The position numbers and the translations under genes are program-made. From assembly GCA_003819755.1 (NCBI GenBank), contig RPQK01000311.1:1-8345 (forward strand): 8,345 bases of DNA. The letters are read 5' to 3'. Every line of letters begins with the position of its first letter. Within the stretch, counting starts at the first letter, position 1. This document shows positions 1 to 6,571 of this stretch, piece after piece. The stretch comes from Acidobacteriota bacterium. GTDB lineage: Bacteria > Acidobacteriota > UBA6911 > RPQK01. Below the pieces are notes generated by a model. The model had not been told where the DNA came from. It was given only the letters and a program-made list of their open reading frames with translations, and did not search any database.

Positions 1-1603
1 CTAAGATGGCTTCACGCAAGGAATGTTCGACCTGGTCATAGATCTTTTCGGGGTGCTCGATTCCCTTGGAGTAAAGGGCGTACATGAAATAGATACAGAC
101 GCCCGTGTGGTAGACCTGCGTGATCCGATAGGAGATGTAAAACTTTCCCGGAAGCTTGAATTCCTTGTGTTTCTCGGTCATTCGCCGTTCGACCGCCTCG
201 CAGACCGGCTTGATCCGTGACCACGGGACGGAAGTTTCGAATGTCTCGCCGATAACGTGGAATTTCGAAACGAAATCCCGGATGTACGCGATTGCGTAGG
301 TGAGCATGTAGCCGCGCTGCCCGGCGTCCGCCCCCGCCGGCATCCCGTTGTACTTCTTCGCGAGTCGGTACAGATGCTTTTGCTGATAGGCCACCTCGGC
401 CTGGCTGCCCTCCATGACGAGGGTGGCGGCAACCATGCGATGTGGGTCGAAACCCTTGACCTTGACGACGAAGAACTTCTTGATTCGGTCAAGGGTAGCC
501 TGAACAGCGCTGTCGGTTCGTCCCTTTAGAGCCAGCCCAAAACGAAACTGGATGTTGTCCACCAAACGGATACTCGCTGGAAGGAGTCCGGAGTGGGCCA
601 GTTCGTACAGATAACGCGTCCCTTGTTCTATGTCGGGGAAAACCAGCGACCCGAACTTCGTGACCTCAGGCAAAGCGTGCACCTTGATGACCGCCTTGGT
701 GATGAGCCCCAGGTTCCCTTCGTTGCCGAATAGCAGGTTTTGCGGCTGCATCCCGATCGAAGCTCGGCAAAGCGGAGCGACCTGTTCAATGACTCCCTCG
801 GGCGTCACGAGGGTGATGTTCTCGATGATCTGTTCGATGTTGCCGTAGCGGTTCTTTTTCATCCCGCTGGCGTTGGTCGCAATCCAGCCGCCAAGGGTTG
901 AGAACTCGATGCTGTCCGGCTCATGGCCGCAGATCAGCCCGTGCTTCGCCAGCTCTTCTTCCAGTGCTGTTCCGACGATTCCCGCCTGGACGCAGGCCCG
1001 GAGGTTTTCGCGGTCGATCCATTCGATCTTATTCATTCTCCGCATGTCGACGGAGACAATCATCCTTTTCTCACTGGCCGGCAGCTTAAGCGCACAGCTC
1101 ACGCTCGTCCCTCCGCCGTAGGGAACCAGGCAGACGTCGTGTTCCTTGGCCAGGCGGATGATCTTCTTCGCATCCTCCTCCGACTCGCAATAAAAAACCA
1201 TGTCCGCAAACCGCTCGAGCCGGCCGTAGAGGACTTGGTAGACTTCGTCGGTCGTTGTCTGGCCGTGACTGTGAAGGAGGCGTTGACGTTCGTCAAAGCT
1301 GTGCCGCCCTGCTGGAAATTGCGTCTGTACGGCGACACAGAAGCCCCGGTTGAGGATCGGAGGGTCGATCGGCTTTTTTGATAGTTCCTGCTTCACGTCG
1401 TGGATATCGAGATTGATACCGAGCACCTCTTCCACGTAAGGGAGGAGGTCCGGCATCCGGTATCCCGACAGGTTGTACCGTCTTCCGGTTAGCTCGACCG
1501 TACGGTCTTCATGAACGACAAACTCGGTGTCGGCAAAGCCCCATTTATGGTCCCACGGCGTGTTGTCTGGAACCGCAGGTTTCAAGGCACTCTTATCCGG
1601 CAT
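1..1603 (-). CDS. agps: Alkyldihydroxyacetonephosphate synthase (AGPS) homologue, FAD-dependent; 3' end cut by window
   Basis: The predicted enzyme swaps the acyl chain of acyl-DHAP for a fatty alcohol, making the ether bond of alkyl-glycerol lipids. The minus-strand frame is open from the ATG at 1603 to the window edge, 534 codons with no stop. It matches the eukaryotic and bacterial AGPS family from residue 20 on. The N-terminal domain has ELTGRRYNLSGYRMP (37-51). The FAD-binding domain shows PYGGGTSVS (161-169), GHEPDSIEFSTLGGW (226-240) and ASGMKKNRYGNIE (245-257). The substrate domain has PASIRLVDN (342-350), GQRGYMLTYAIAYIRD (428-443), GETFETS (452-458) and CIYF (503-506). By remembered alignment, R346 and Y505 match the catalytic Arg and Tyr of mammalian AGPS. 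The essential His triplet (HHHGVG) would lie just outside. No peroxisomal signal is expected in bacteria; the protein is probably cytosolic or membrane-associated. The 1603 start is set by GGAGGG 6 nt upstream and a promoter covering the earlier in-frame ATG at 1660. A generic FAD/FMN oxidoreductase (GlcD-like) is less likely because identity to AGPS spans all domains. Confidence 0.93.
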   Translation of the reverse strand, partial: MPDKSALKPAVPDNTPWDHKWGFADTEFVVHEDRTVELTGRRYNLSGYRMPDLLPYVEEVLGINLDIHDVKQELSKKPIDPPILNRGFCVAVQTQFPAGRHSFDERQRLLHSHGQTTTDEVYQVLYGRLERFADMVFYCESEEDAKKIIRLAKEHDVCLVPYGGGTSVSCALKLPASEKRMIVSVDMRRMNKIEWIDRENLRACVQAGIVGTALEEELAKHGLICGHEPDSIEFSTLGGWIATNASGMKKNRYGNIEQIIENITLVTPEGVIEQVAPLCRASIGMQPQNLLFGNEGNLGLITKAVIKVHALPEVTKFGSLVFPDIEQGTRYLYELAHSGLLPASIRLVDNIQFRFGLALKGRTDSAVQATLDRIKKFFVVKVKGFDPHRMVAATLVMEGSQAEVAYQQKHLYRLAKKYNGMPAGADAGQRGYMLTYAIAYIRDFVSKFHVIGETFETSVPWSRIKPVCEAVERRMTEKHKEFKLPGKFYISYRITQVYHTGVCIYFMYALYSKGIEHPEKIYDQVEHSLREAIL

Positions 1604-1609
1604 TCCTGG

Positions 1610-1615
1610 CCCTCC
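1610..1615 (-). promoter_or_regulatory. Ribosome binding site GGAGGG for the AGPS homologue
   Basis: GGAGGG lies 6 nt upstream of the ATG at 1603. It is the only strong Shine-Dalgarno sequence I see at a gene start in this window, and it selects this start over the in-frame ATG at 1660. Confidence 0.75.
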
Positions 1616-1628
1616 AAAGCATCCGATG

Positions 1629-1657
1629 ATTCTAGGGATGCAGGTGGAGGGAGTCAA
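1629..1657 (-). promoter_or_regulatory. Sigma70-like promoter for the AGPS homologue
   Basis: Read on the minus strand, TTGACT (1657-1652, 5 of 6 to consensus) is followed by a 17-nt spacer and TAGAAT (1634-1629, 5 of 6). A start point near 1622 would leave a leader of about 20 nt that holds the GGAGGG ribosome site. The promoter lies between the heptad-repeat hairpin and the gene, so the AGPS homologue can be transcribed independently of the phosphatase gene upstream. Confidence 0.6.
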
Positions 1658-1665
1658 CATTGACG

Positions 1666-1803
1666 GTTCACCGTTCAGCGTTCAGCGTTCACCGTTCCCC
1701 GGCTCAGCGTTCGCCGCCCTGTGCCCCAAGCCCCGAAACCTGGAACGGTGAACGCTGAACGGCTGAACGCTGAACGGTGAACGGTGAACGCTGAACGCTG
1801 AAC
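1666..1803. repeat. Heptad-repeat palindrome (repeat A) between phosphatase and AGPS genes
   Basis: The left arm (1666-1715) is a run of 7-nt units GTTCACC/GTTCAGC that degenerates to the right. The right arm (1747-1803) has eight units of the complement, GGTGAAC/GCTGAAC. One extra G interrupts the phase in each arm (1701 and 1761). Bases 1680-1698 pair perfectly with 1742-1760, a 19-bp stem around a 43-nt loop. Pairing can continue outward if one bulged unit (plus one base) is allowed in the right arm. The array ends 3 nt before the phosphatase stop codon (1807-1809). It has no T-tract, so it is not a classic intrinsic terminator, and with a 7-nt period and no spacers it is not a CRISPR array. 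Confidence 0.9.
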
Positions 1804-1806
1804 GGG

Positions 1807-3105
1807 TCAGGCCGTCTCGACGGGGATTGGGGGCGGAATAATTACCGTGCCCGCTTCCGAACTTATTGGGGTGCGAACGATGGAAATCACGGTCATGTCG
1901 TCGTGTGGACGGTTGTCACCGCAATGGCGGATTACGTCTCTGACCAACCGGTCAAAGAAGAGTCCCTGGTCCAGTCCCGCGCAATTCTGAAGAAACTGGG
2001 CCAGCCTTTCTTCACTGTATTCCTGCTCTTTCAGATTCGCGGCTTCCGGTATTCCATCCGTGAATAACAGGAGATGATCCCAGGTTCCCAGGCATACTCG
2101 CTCAGCACTGTAGCCCGGGTCCTCCAAGACACCGAGGACCATGGAGGTGGAGGCAAGACGCTCCATTCTCCGATCACTGCGGAGCAGAAACGGGGCATTG
2201 TGACCGGCATTCACGTAAAGAAGCTCTCCGGTCGTGCAGTCGAGCTCGGTGTAAAAGAGAGTAACGAAGGTGTTGCCGGGGATGCTGCCGCAAAGATAGG
2301 CGTTAAGCTTGGCGATCAGATCGGCCCCGCGATGTCCGGCGCTGATAAGGGTGCGCAGACTCCCTTGAAGTAAAGCCATGAGCAGGGCCGCGGGCATTCC
2401 CTTGCCGGCCACATCCCCGATCACAAGTGCAAAACGGTCGGGAGACCCGAGATCAATGAAATCGCAGTAATCGCCTCCCACGGTGTTGGCCGGCCGCATT
2501 CGGCAGCAGATGCGGAAACCGGTGCGCTCGTACAGCCCGGACGCGACCAGGCCGGCTTGAATTTCACGGGCGATCTCGAGATCTGCCTTCAGACCGAGCT
2601 TGTCGCGAAGCTCCATCAACAAAAGGAAACCCAGAATCAAGACCGAGGCGAGCCAGAATGGATTGGCGGCGGCGGTGCTTATGCTGATCCGAGTTCCATC
2701 CTCCCGCCCGGCTTGGTAGGAAACCCTCGGAATGAGACCCAACAGGAAACAAAAGCAGGCGAGTGCGAAAGCTATTCGTCGCGGCGGACTCAGCTGATAG
2801 GCCAGGGCAATGAAGATGCGCGAGGCGATCTCCGGGTAACGCCGATACCAGGGAAGGGACTCCAGAGCTTTGAAATCGATGTTGCGCGTGAAAAAGCGGA
2901 AAGCAGCCTTCGGATCTCGCGCAAAAAGATCCCGCAGGCCCTCTTGCGTCACATCCTTCGTGAAAAGATGGTAAAGGCTCTGGGAGACAGAGGTTATCGT
3001 GCCGGGCTTGCGACCGGCAAACGCCCCTGTCACTTGCGCCTCGAACTTCTCAGTGAAGGCCGCGAAGCGAGACTGCTGGCTGTCGGCTTTAGGGGGCGTG
3101 CTCAT
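1807..3105 (-). CDS. Membrane-anchored SpoIIE/RsbU-family PP2C serine phosphatase
   Basis: This is a 432-residue PPM/PP2C phosphatase of the SpoIIE/RsbU type, a family that dephosphorylates phosphoserine proteins such as anti-anti-sigma factors. Residues 1-105 match no domain I recognise. Two membrane segments follow (about 111-128 and 149-166), separated by a short polar stretch. A linker, DLEIAREIQAGL (175-186), leads to the catalytic domain. That has GGDYCDF (210-216), GDVAGKGMPAALL (230-242), NTFVTLFY (278-285), NAGHNAPFL (299-307), FTDGIPEA (348-355) and DDMTVI (402-407). The metal-binding aspartates D212, D231, D350 and D402/D403 are present, so it should be active. The start is placed at 3105. 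An in-frame ATG at 3300 would add 65 residues made largely of repeat-encoded GPQ and LRS triplets and would overlap the exporter gene. No strong ribosome site is visible. No antagonist or sigma-factor gene lies nearby, so the target is unknown. Confidence 0.9.
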   Translation of the reverse strand: MSTPPKADSQQSRFAAFTEKFEAQVTGAFAGRKPGTITSVSQSLYHLFTKDVTQEGLRDLFARDPKAAFRFFTRNIDFKALESLPWYRRYPEIASRIFIALAYQLSPPRRIAFALACFCFLLGLIPRVSYQAGREDGTRISISTAAANPFWLASVLILGFLLLMELRDKLGLKADLEIAREIQAGLVASGLYERTGFRICCRMRPANTVGGDYCDFIDLGSPDRFALVIGDVAGKGMPAALLMALLQGSLRTLISAGHRGADLIAKLNAYLCGSIPGNTFVTLFYTELDCTTGELLYVNAGHNAPFLLRSDRRMERLASTSMVLGVLEDPGYSAERVCLGTWDHLLLFTDGIPEAANLKEQEYSEERLAQFLQNCAGLDQGLFFDRLVRDVIRHCGDNRPHDDMTVISIVRTPISSEAGTVIIPPPIPVETA

Positions 3106-3121
3106 GGTAACGACAGCCGGA

Positions 3122-3151
3122 ATTTTACAGGAAAGGCCACGATGGTAACAA
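3122..3151 (-). promoter_or_regulatory. Possible promoter for the SpoIIE-type phosphatase
   Basis: On the minus strand TTGTTA (3151-3146, 4 of 6) is followed by 18 nt and TAAAAT (3127-3122, 5 of 6). A start point near 3115 gives a leader of only about 10 nt with no Shine-Dalgarno sequence, so translation would be near-leaderless. The position between repeat B and the ATG at 3105 mirrors the promoter of the AGPS homologue. Confidence 0.4.
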
Positions 3152-3174
3152 TAATGATGGCTGGCCGGAGGAAA

Positions 3175-3267
3175 GGACCTCAGGGACCACAAGGATCTAA
3201 GGGACGACCTTCGTTGAGCTCCTTGAGGTCCTTGAGGTCCTTGAGGTCCTTGAGGTCTTTGAGGTCT
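3175..3267. repeat. Nonamer-repeat palindrome (repeat B) between exporter and phosphatase genes
   Basis: The right arm (3214-3267) has six tandem 9-nt units of TTGAGGTCC, three of them identical and three with one change each. The left arm (3175-3210) has about four degenerate units of the complement, starting GGACCTCAG at 3175. Left-arm bases 3175-3188 pair with right-arm units at 13 of 14 positions, so a stem of imperfect 9-nt modules can form. The last unit ends 1 nt before the exporter stop codon (3269-3271). The 9-nt period keeps reading frames open, which is why the phosphatase frame extends spuriously upstream through it. Confidence 0.88.
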
Positions 3268-3268
3268 T

Positions 3269-4540
3269 TTAAGCTTGAGGGTCAGCCGCCAGGGCGGCAC
3301 GGGCGGCGGGGTCCGGCAGACGATTTGTCATGATCGCCCAGCCCCAGAAAATGGCGGTCGTCGAGCTGAGCAAGCCGGAGACGGCGCCGATCAGGCGGGG
3401 GTTGTAGTATTGCGAGGCAATGCCAGCCAGGGCCATCGAGAAGAGCATCGTAGCCCACACCATCGACTCATTAGTCGCAAACACGCGCCCTCGGAATTCA
3501 TCCGGGACGTACCTCAGCAACTGGGAGTAGTTGAGAACGGAGCTGACGGCGACAGCAGCACGAGACAAGGCAATGAAGATCAGGGCCAGGGTGAAGCTCT
3601 GCATTTGACTGAAAATCACGTAAGCGCCGCCATGGACCACGTAGCAGACGACAATAGTCCAGGTATAGGTTTTGAACCGTATCCTGGCCCCGATCCAATA
3701 GCCGAGTGTCCCGCCGAGCAAAAGCCCTATCCCGGCCGATCCCCAGATGGTAGCTATTCCAGCAGCGCCTCGATGAAAGACGAGTTCTCCGAAGAGCGTG
3801 AAGAGGATTTGAGCTGCGCCTCCGCCTGTGGCCCACCCTACGCCGATGAGAGCGATGCCGAGGACCAGGGGATTCGACCGCATGTAATTGAGGGCGCGCG
3901 AGTAGTCGCCCCACGGCCTGAGAATCCCGCCAGGCGGATGGAGGTGTCGAGCTCTGAAGCCGGCCGGGGTCTTCAAAAGCCATATACAGACGCCGGAAAC
4001 CAGGAAAGACAAGGCGTTCGCGATAAACGCGGCTGGGAAGCCGAACCGGCTTACGATCGCTCCGGCCGTGAAAGTGCCGATGATCAGTGAGATCCACTGG
4101 GTGGTTTGCGTAAGCGACGTCGCGGCGTGCAGCTCTTCCTCACTGGCGATCCTCGGGAGAATGGCCGACCGGCCGGCGGTAAAGAATGGAGAGGCGAACA
4201 TCAGGATCGCGCTCAAGAGATAGAGAAGCCACGTGTTCTGGTTGGCGAGGGTAACCACAAAACCCAGGGCGACCAGGCAGCGGATCAGATCGCTTGCGAT
4301 CATGATCTTCCGACGGTCCCACCGATCGAGGAAAACGCCGGCGAGGGGTCCGGCCACGATGGCGGGGATCGCCCTGGACAGCATTACACCGCTGACGACA
4401 AGTCCCGGTCCTTCGTAACGAAGCGCCAGGGTGAAAACGGCGATGTTATTGAAATGGTCGCCGATTTCACTGACCACCTGGCCTGTCCAGACATAGCGAT
4501 AATTGCGGTTGCGGCGTACGAGATCGAGGAAGCCGATCAT
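3269..4540 (-). CDS. Major facilitator superfamily exporter (MFS_3 / EntS-like)
   Basis: This 423-residue inner-membrane protein has about twelve hydrophobic helices, the usual MFS length. Motif A appears in the loop between TM2 and TM3 as AGVFLDRWDRRKIM (67-80). The C-terminal half has VPDEFRGRVFATNESM (345-360), which matches the VPdelRGRv-type motif of the MFS_3 group that includes the enterobactin exporter EntS. The family uses the proton gradient to export small molecules such as siderophores, antibiotics or macrolides. The substrate cannot be read from sequence, and no siderophore or antibiotic biosynthesis gene is present here. The central cytoplasmic loop (about 191-222) is rich in Pro, Arg and His. 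The start at 4540 puts the first helix about 12-15 residues in, as usual. No ribosome site is visible upstream. The gene is divergent from the sulfatase across a 123-bp gap holding repeat C. Confidence 0.88.
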   Translation of the reverse strand: MIGFLDLVRRNRNYRYVWTGQVVSEIGDHFNNIAVFTLALRYEGPGLVVSGVMLSRAIPAIVAGPLAGVFLDRWDRRKIMIASDLIRCLVALGFVVTLANQNTWLLYLLSAILMFASPFFTAGRSAILPRIASEEELHAATSLTQTTQWISLIIGTFTAGAIVSRFGFPAAFIANALSFLVSGVCIWLLKTPAGFRARHLHPPGGILRPWGDYSRALNYMRSNPLVLGIALIGVGWATGGGAAQILFTLFGELVFHRGAAGIATIWGSAGIGLLLGGTLGYWIGARIRFKTYTWTIVVCYVVHGGAYVIFSQMQSFTLALIFIALSRAAVAVSSVLNYSQLLRYVPDEFRGRVFATNESMVWATMLFSMALAGIASQYYNPRLIGAVSGLLSSTTAIFWGWAIMTNRLPDPAARAALAADPQA

Positions 4541-4577
4541 GTGAGAGTCAGTTTAGACTACCAGACGTGGAATTGTT

Positions 4578-4646
4578 TTGACAGGATCAACAGGATGAGC
4601 AGGATCTCAAAAAGAATCCTGTTAATCCTGTTAATCCTGTCAAAAA
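4578..4646. repeat. Nonamer-repeat palindrome (repeat C) in the divergent exporter/sulfatase gap
   Basis: The left arm holds three 9-nt units (4581-4607): ACAGGATCA, ACAGGATGA, GCAGGATCT. The right arm holds three complementary units (4615-4641): AATCCTGTT twice, then AATCCTGTC. The arms pair with four mismatches over about 27 bp around a short A-rich loop (about 4608-4614), and A/T tracts flank both ends. A perfect TTGACA occurs at each outer end, at 4578-4583 on the plus strand and 4645-4640 on the minus strand, both pointing inward. Neither has a convincing -10 at 16-18 nt. The repeat ends 17 nt before the sulfatase ATG, so it lies in that gene's leader or promoter. Confidence 0.88.
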
Positions 4647-4663
4647 GATGCGATTCTTCCCGC

Positions 4664-6553
4664 ATGAAAGATCGGGTTTCTCGCAGGGACTTTCTGGCTG
4701 ACGCTTCACTGCTGGCTGCCGCCGGAGCTTCGGCTAATTTGATGGCTCAGAACAATCTGCGGCCGAACATTCTCTGGATCACGAGCGAAGACAACGGACC
4801 CCACCTTGGTTGCTACGGGGACACCTTTGCCACAACTCCTCATCTGGACCGCCTGGCCGCCAAGGGAATGATCTACCTTAAAGCCTGGTCGAATGCGCCC
4901 GTTTGTGCGCCTGCCCGAACCACCATCATTACCGGCATGTACCCGCCTTCCACCGGGTCTGAACACATGCGCAGCATGATCCCCCTGCCTGCGGGGATGA
5001 AGATGTTTCCGCAGTTCCTCCGTGAGGCCGGTTATTACTGCACGAACAATAGCAAGGAAGACTACAACCTTCAGAAACCAGGCCAGGTATGGGACGAGTC
5101 CAGTACGCGAGCTCACTGGCGAAACCGGAAACCCGGTCAGCCTTTTTTCGCCGTCTTCAACTTTACCGAAACGCACGAGAGCCAGATTCGGAAACGTCCG
5201 CACAAGGCGGTGCACGACCCGGCCCAAGTGCGGGTTCCGGCGTACCACCCGGATCATTCGGCAGTCAGGCAGGATTGGGCTCAGTACTACGACAAAATGA
5301 CCGAAATGGATGCTCTCGCCGGGAAAATCCTCGCGGAGTTGGAGCAGGACGGGCTGCAAGAAGATACGATCGTCTTCTATTACGGCGATCATGGCCCGGG
5401 AATGCCCCGAAGCAAGAGATGGCCCTACAACAGCGGACTGCGGGTCCCGATCATTGTCCATATTCCTGAAAAATTCAAGCGGCTGGCACCGCCGGACTAC
5501 CGGCCAGGCGGCCGATCAGAACGGTTAGTCGGCTTCGTCGACCTGGCCCCAACCGTGCTCAGCCTGGCGGGGATCAAGCCTCCCGACCACATCCAAGGCC
5601 ACGCGTTTATGGGGGCTTTTGCTGACCGTCCCCAATCGTTTCTGTTTGGCTTTCGCGGCCGCATGGACGAGCGTTATGACATGGTGCGCACTGTCCGTGA
5701 AAAGCGTTATGTGTATATCCGCAACTTCATGCCTCACAAGATTTACGGGCAGTATCCGAACTACATGTTCCAGACGCCGACCACCAGGGTGTGGAAGGAG
5801 CTCTACGACCAGGGAAAACTGAATCCCGCGCAAAGAGCTTTCTGGGAACCAAAGCCGCCCGAAGAGCTGTATGACCTCCAGGGGGACCCGGATGAGGTGC
5901 ACAATCTCGCCAAGGACCCAAAATACCGCCAGATTCTGGAGAATCTGCGTGGGGAACAGCGGAAGCTGGCCTTGCGGATCCGCGATGTCGGTTTCCTTGC
6001 CGAGGCTGAAATGCACCGGCGGGCAGAAGGAAAAACACCCTACGAGATCGGACACGATTCAGGTTTTCCGCTGGAACGGATCGTACAGACGGCCGAGCAG
6101 GCTTCGTCGCTGTCTCGGGAAGCGACGCCGAGGCTCGCGGCTCTCATTGGGGACTCGGACAGCGGCGTTCGCTACTGGGCGACACTCGGGATTTTGATGC
6201 GGGGCGCCGAATCCGTGACCGCGTGTCAGGAACAACTGCGGAAAGCCCTCGCCGGTGACGCGTCACCCTCCGTGAAAATAGTCGCTGCCCTGGCTCTTGG
6301 ACTCTACGGCAAGCCGGACGACCTGGAAAGGTGTCTCCCGGTTCTCCTCGATTTTGCCCACGTTCAAAAGCACGGCGTCTACGCCGCCATCGCCGCGCTC
6401 AATGCGCTCGACGAGTTGGATTCTAAGGTCCCTGGTATCAAGGCAACGATTCAGGCTTTGCCGAAAGAGAATCCACAACTCGATCCTCGTCTTAGAGAAT
6501 ATCCGCTCAGGCTCCAGGAGAAGATCCTGGCGGATCTGGGGGCAGAGACTTAG
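4664..6553 (+). CDS. Tat-exported formylglycine-dependent sulfatase with HEAT-like C-terminal region
   Basis: This 629-residue exported sulfatase hydrolyses sulfate esters or sulfamates. The N-terminus carries a twin-arginine signal, SRRDFL (6-11), followed by an Ala/Leu-rich stretch to about residue 28. The sulfatase fold begins at RPNILWITSEDN (33-44), which provides metal ligands, and continues with GCYGDTFATTPHLDRLA (49-65). The nucleophile motif is CAPAR (81-85), so Cys81 should be converted to formylglycine by a maturase that is not in this window. Further family motifs are FTETHES (167-173), YGDHGPGMPRSKRWP (240-254) and the late ELYDLQGDPDEVHNLA (401-416). Overall it resembles the heparan N-sulfatase (SGSH) side of the family. 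Residues 485-600 look like alpha-helical HEAT-type repeats (LAALIGDSDSGVRYWATLGIL and similar), an extension beyond the sulfatase core. The frame is open upstream to 4106, but the Tat signal fixes the start at 4664. No clear ribosome site precedes it. The substrate is unknown. Confidence 0.92.
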   Translation: MKDRVSRRDFLADASLLAAAGASANLMAQNNLRPNILWITSEDNGPHLGCYGDTFATTPHLDRLAAKGMIYLKAWSNAPVCAPARTTIITGMYPPSTGSEHMRSMIPLPAGMKMFPQFLREAGYYCTNNSKEDYNLQKPGQVWDESSTRAHWRNRKPGQPFFAVFNFTETHESQIRKRPHKAVHDPAQVRVPAYHPDHSAVRQDWAQYYDKMTEMDALAGKILAELEQDGLQEDTIVFYYGDHGPGMPRSKRWPYNSGLRVPIIVHIPEKFKRLAPPDYRPGGRSERLVGFVDLAPTVLSLAGIKPPDHIQGHAFMGAFADRPQSFLFGFRGRMDERYDMVRTVREKRYVYIRNFMPHKIYGQYPNYMFQTPTTRVWKELYDQGKLNPAQRAFWEPKPPEELYDLQGDPDEVHNLAKDPKYRQILENLRGEQRKLALRIRDVGFLAEAEMHRRAEGKTPYEIGHDSGFPLERIVQTAEQASSLSREATPRLAALIGDSDSGVRYWATLGILMRGAESVTACQEQLRKALAGDASPSVKIVAALALGLYGKPDDLERCLPVLLDFAHVQKHGVYAAIAALNALDELDSKVPGIKATIQALPKENPQLDPRLREYPLRLQEKILADLGAET

Positions 6554-6571
6554 GCATCCTCGGCACAGTGA

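Noticed and set aside
1604..1660. In-frame upstream ATG at 1660 for the AGPS homologue
   Set aside because: It would lie upstream of the proposed -10 and has no ribosome site, while the ATG at 1603 has GGAGGG at good spacing.
1666..1803. CRISPR array
   Set aside because: The 7-nt units are contiguous with no spacers, and the arms are inverted.
2557..4090. Two long plus-strand open frames (2557-3333 and 3275-4090) opposite the phosphatase and exporter genes
   Set aside because: Their translations are charged, low-complexity and motif-free, while the opposite strand encodes complete known families.
4578..4646. Intrinsic transcription terminator
   Set aside because: The stem is AT-rich with mismatches and is followed on each strand by an A-tract, not a U-tract. 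Its position in a divergent gap also argues against termination.
4106..4663. Upstream in-frame extension of the sulfatase by 186 residues
   Set aside because: It runs antisense through the exporter gene and repeat C. The Tat signal starting at 4664 marks the true N-terminus.
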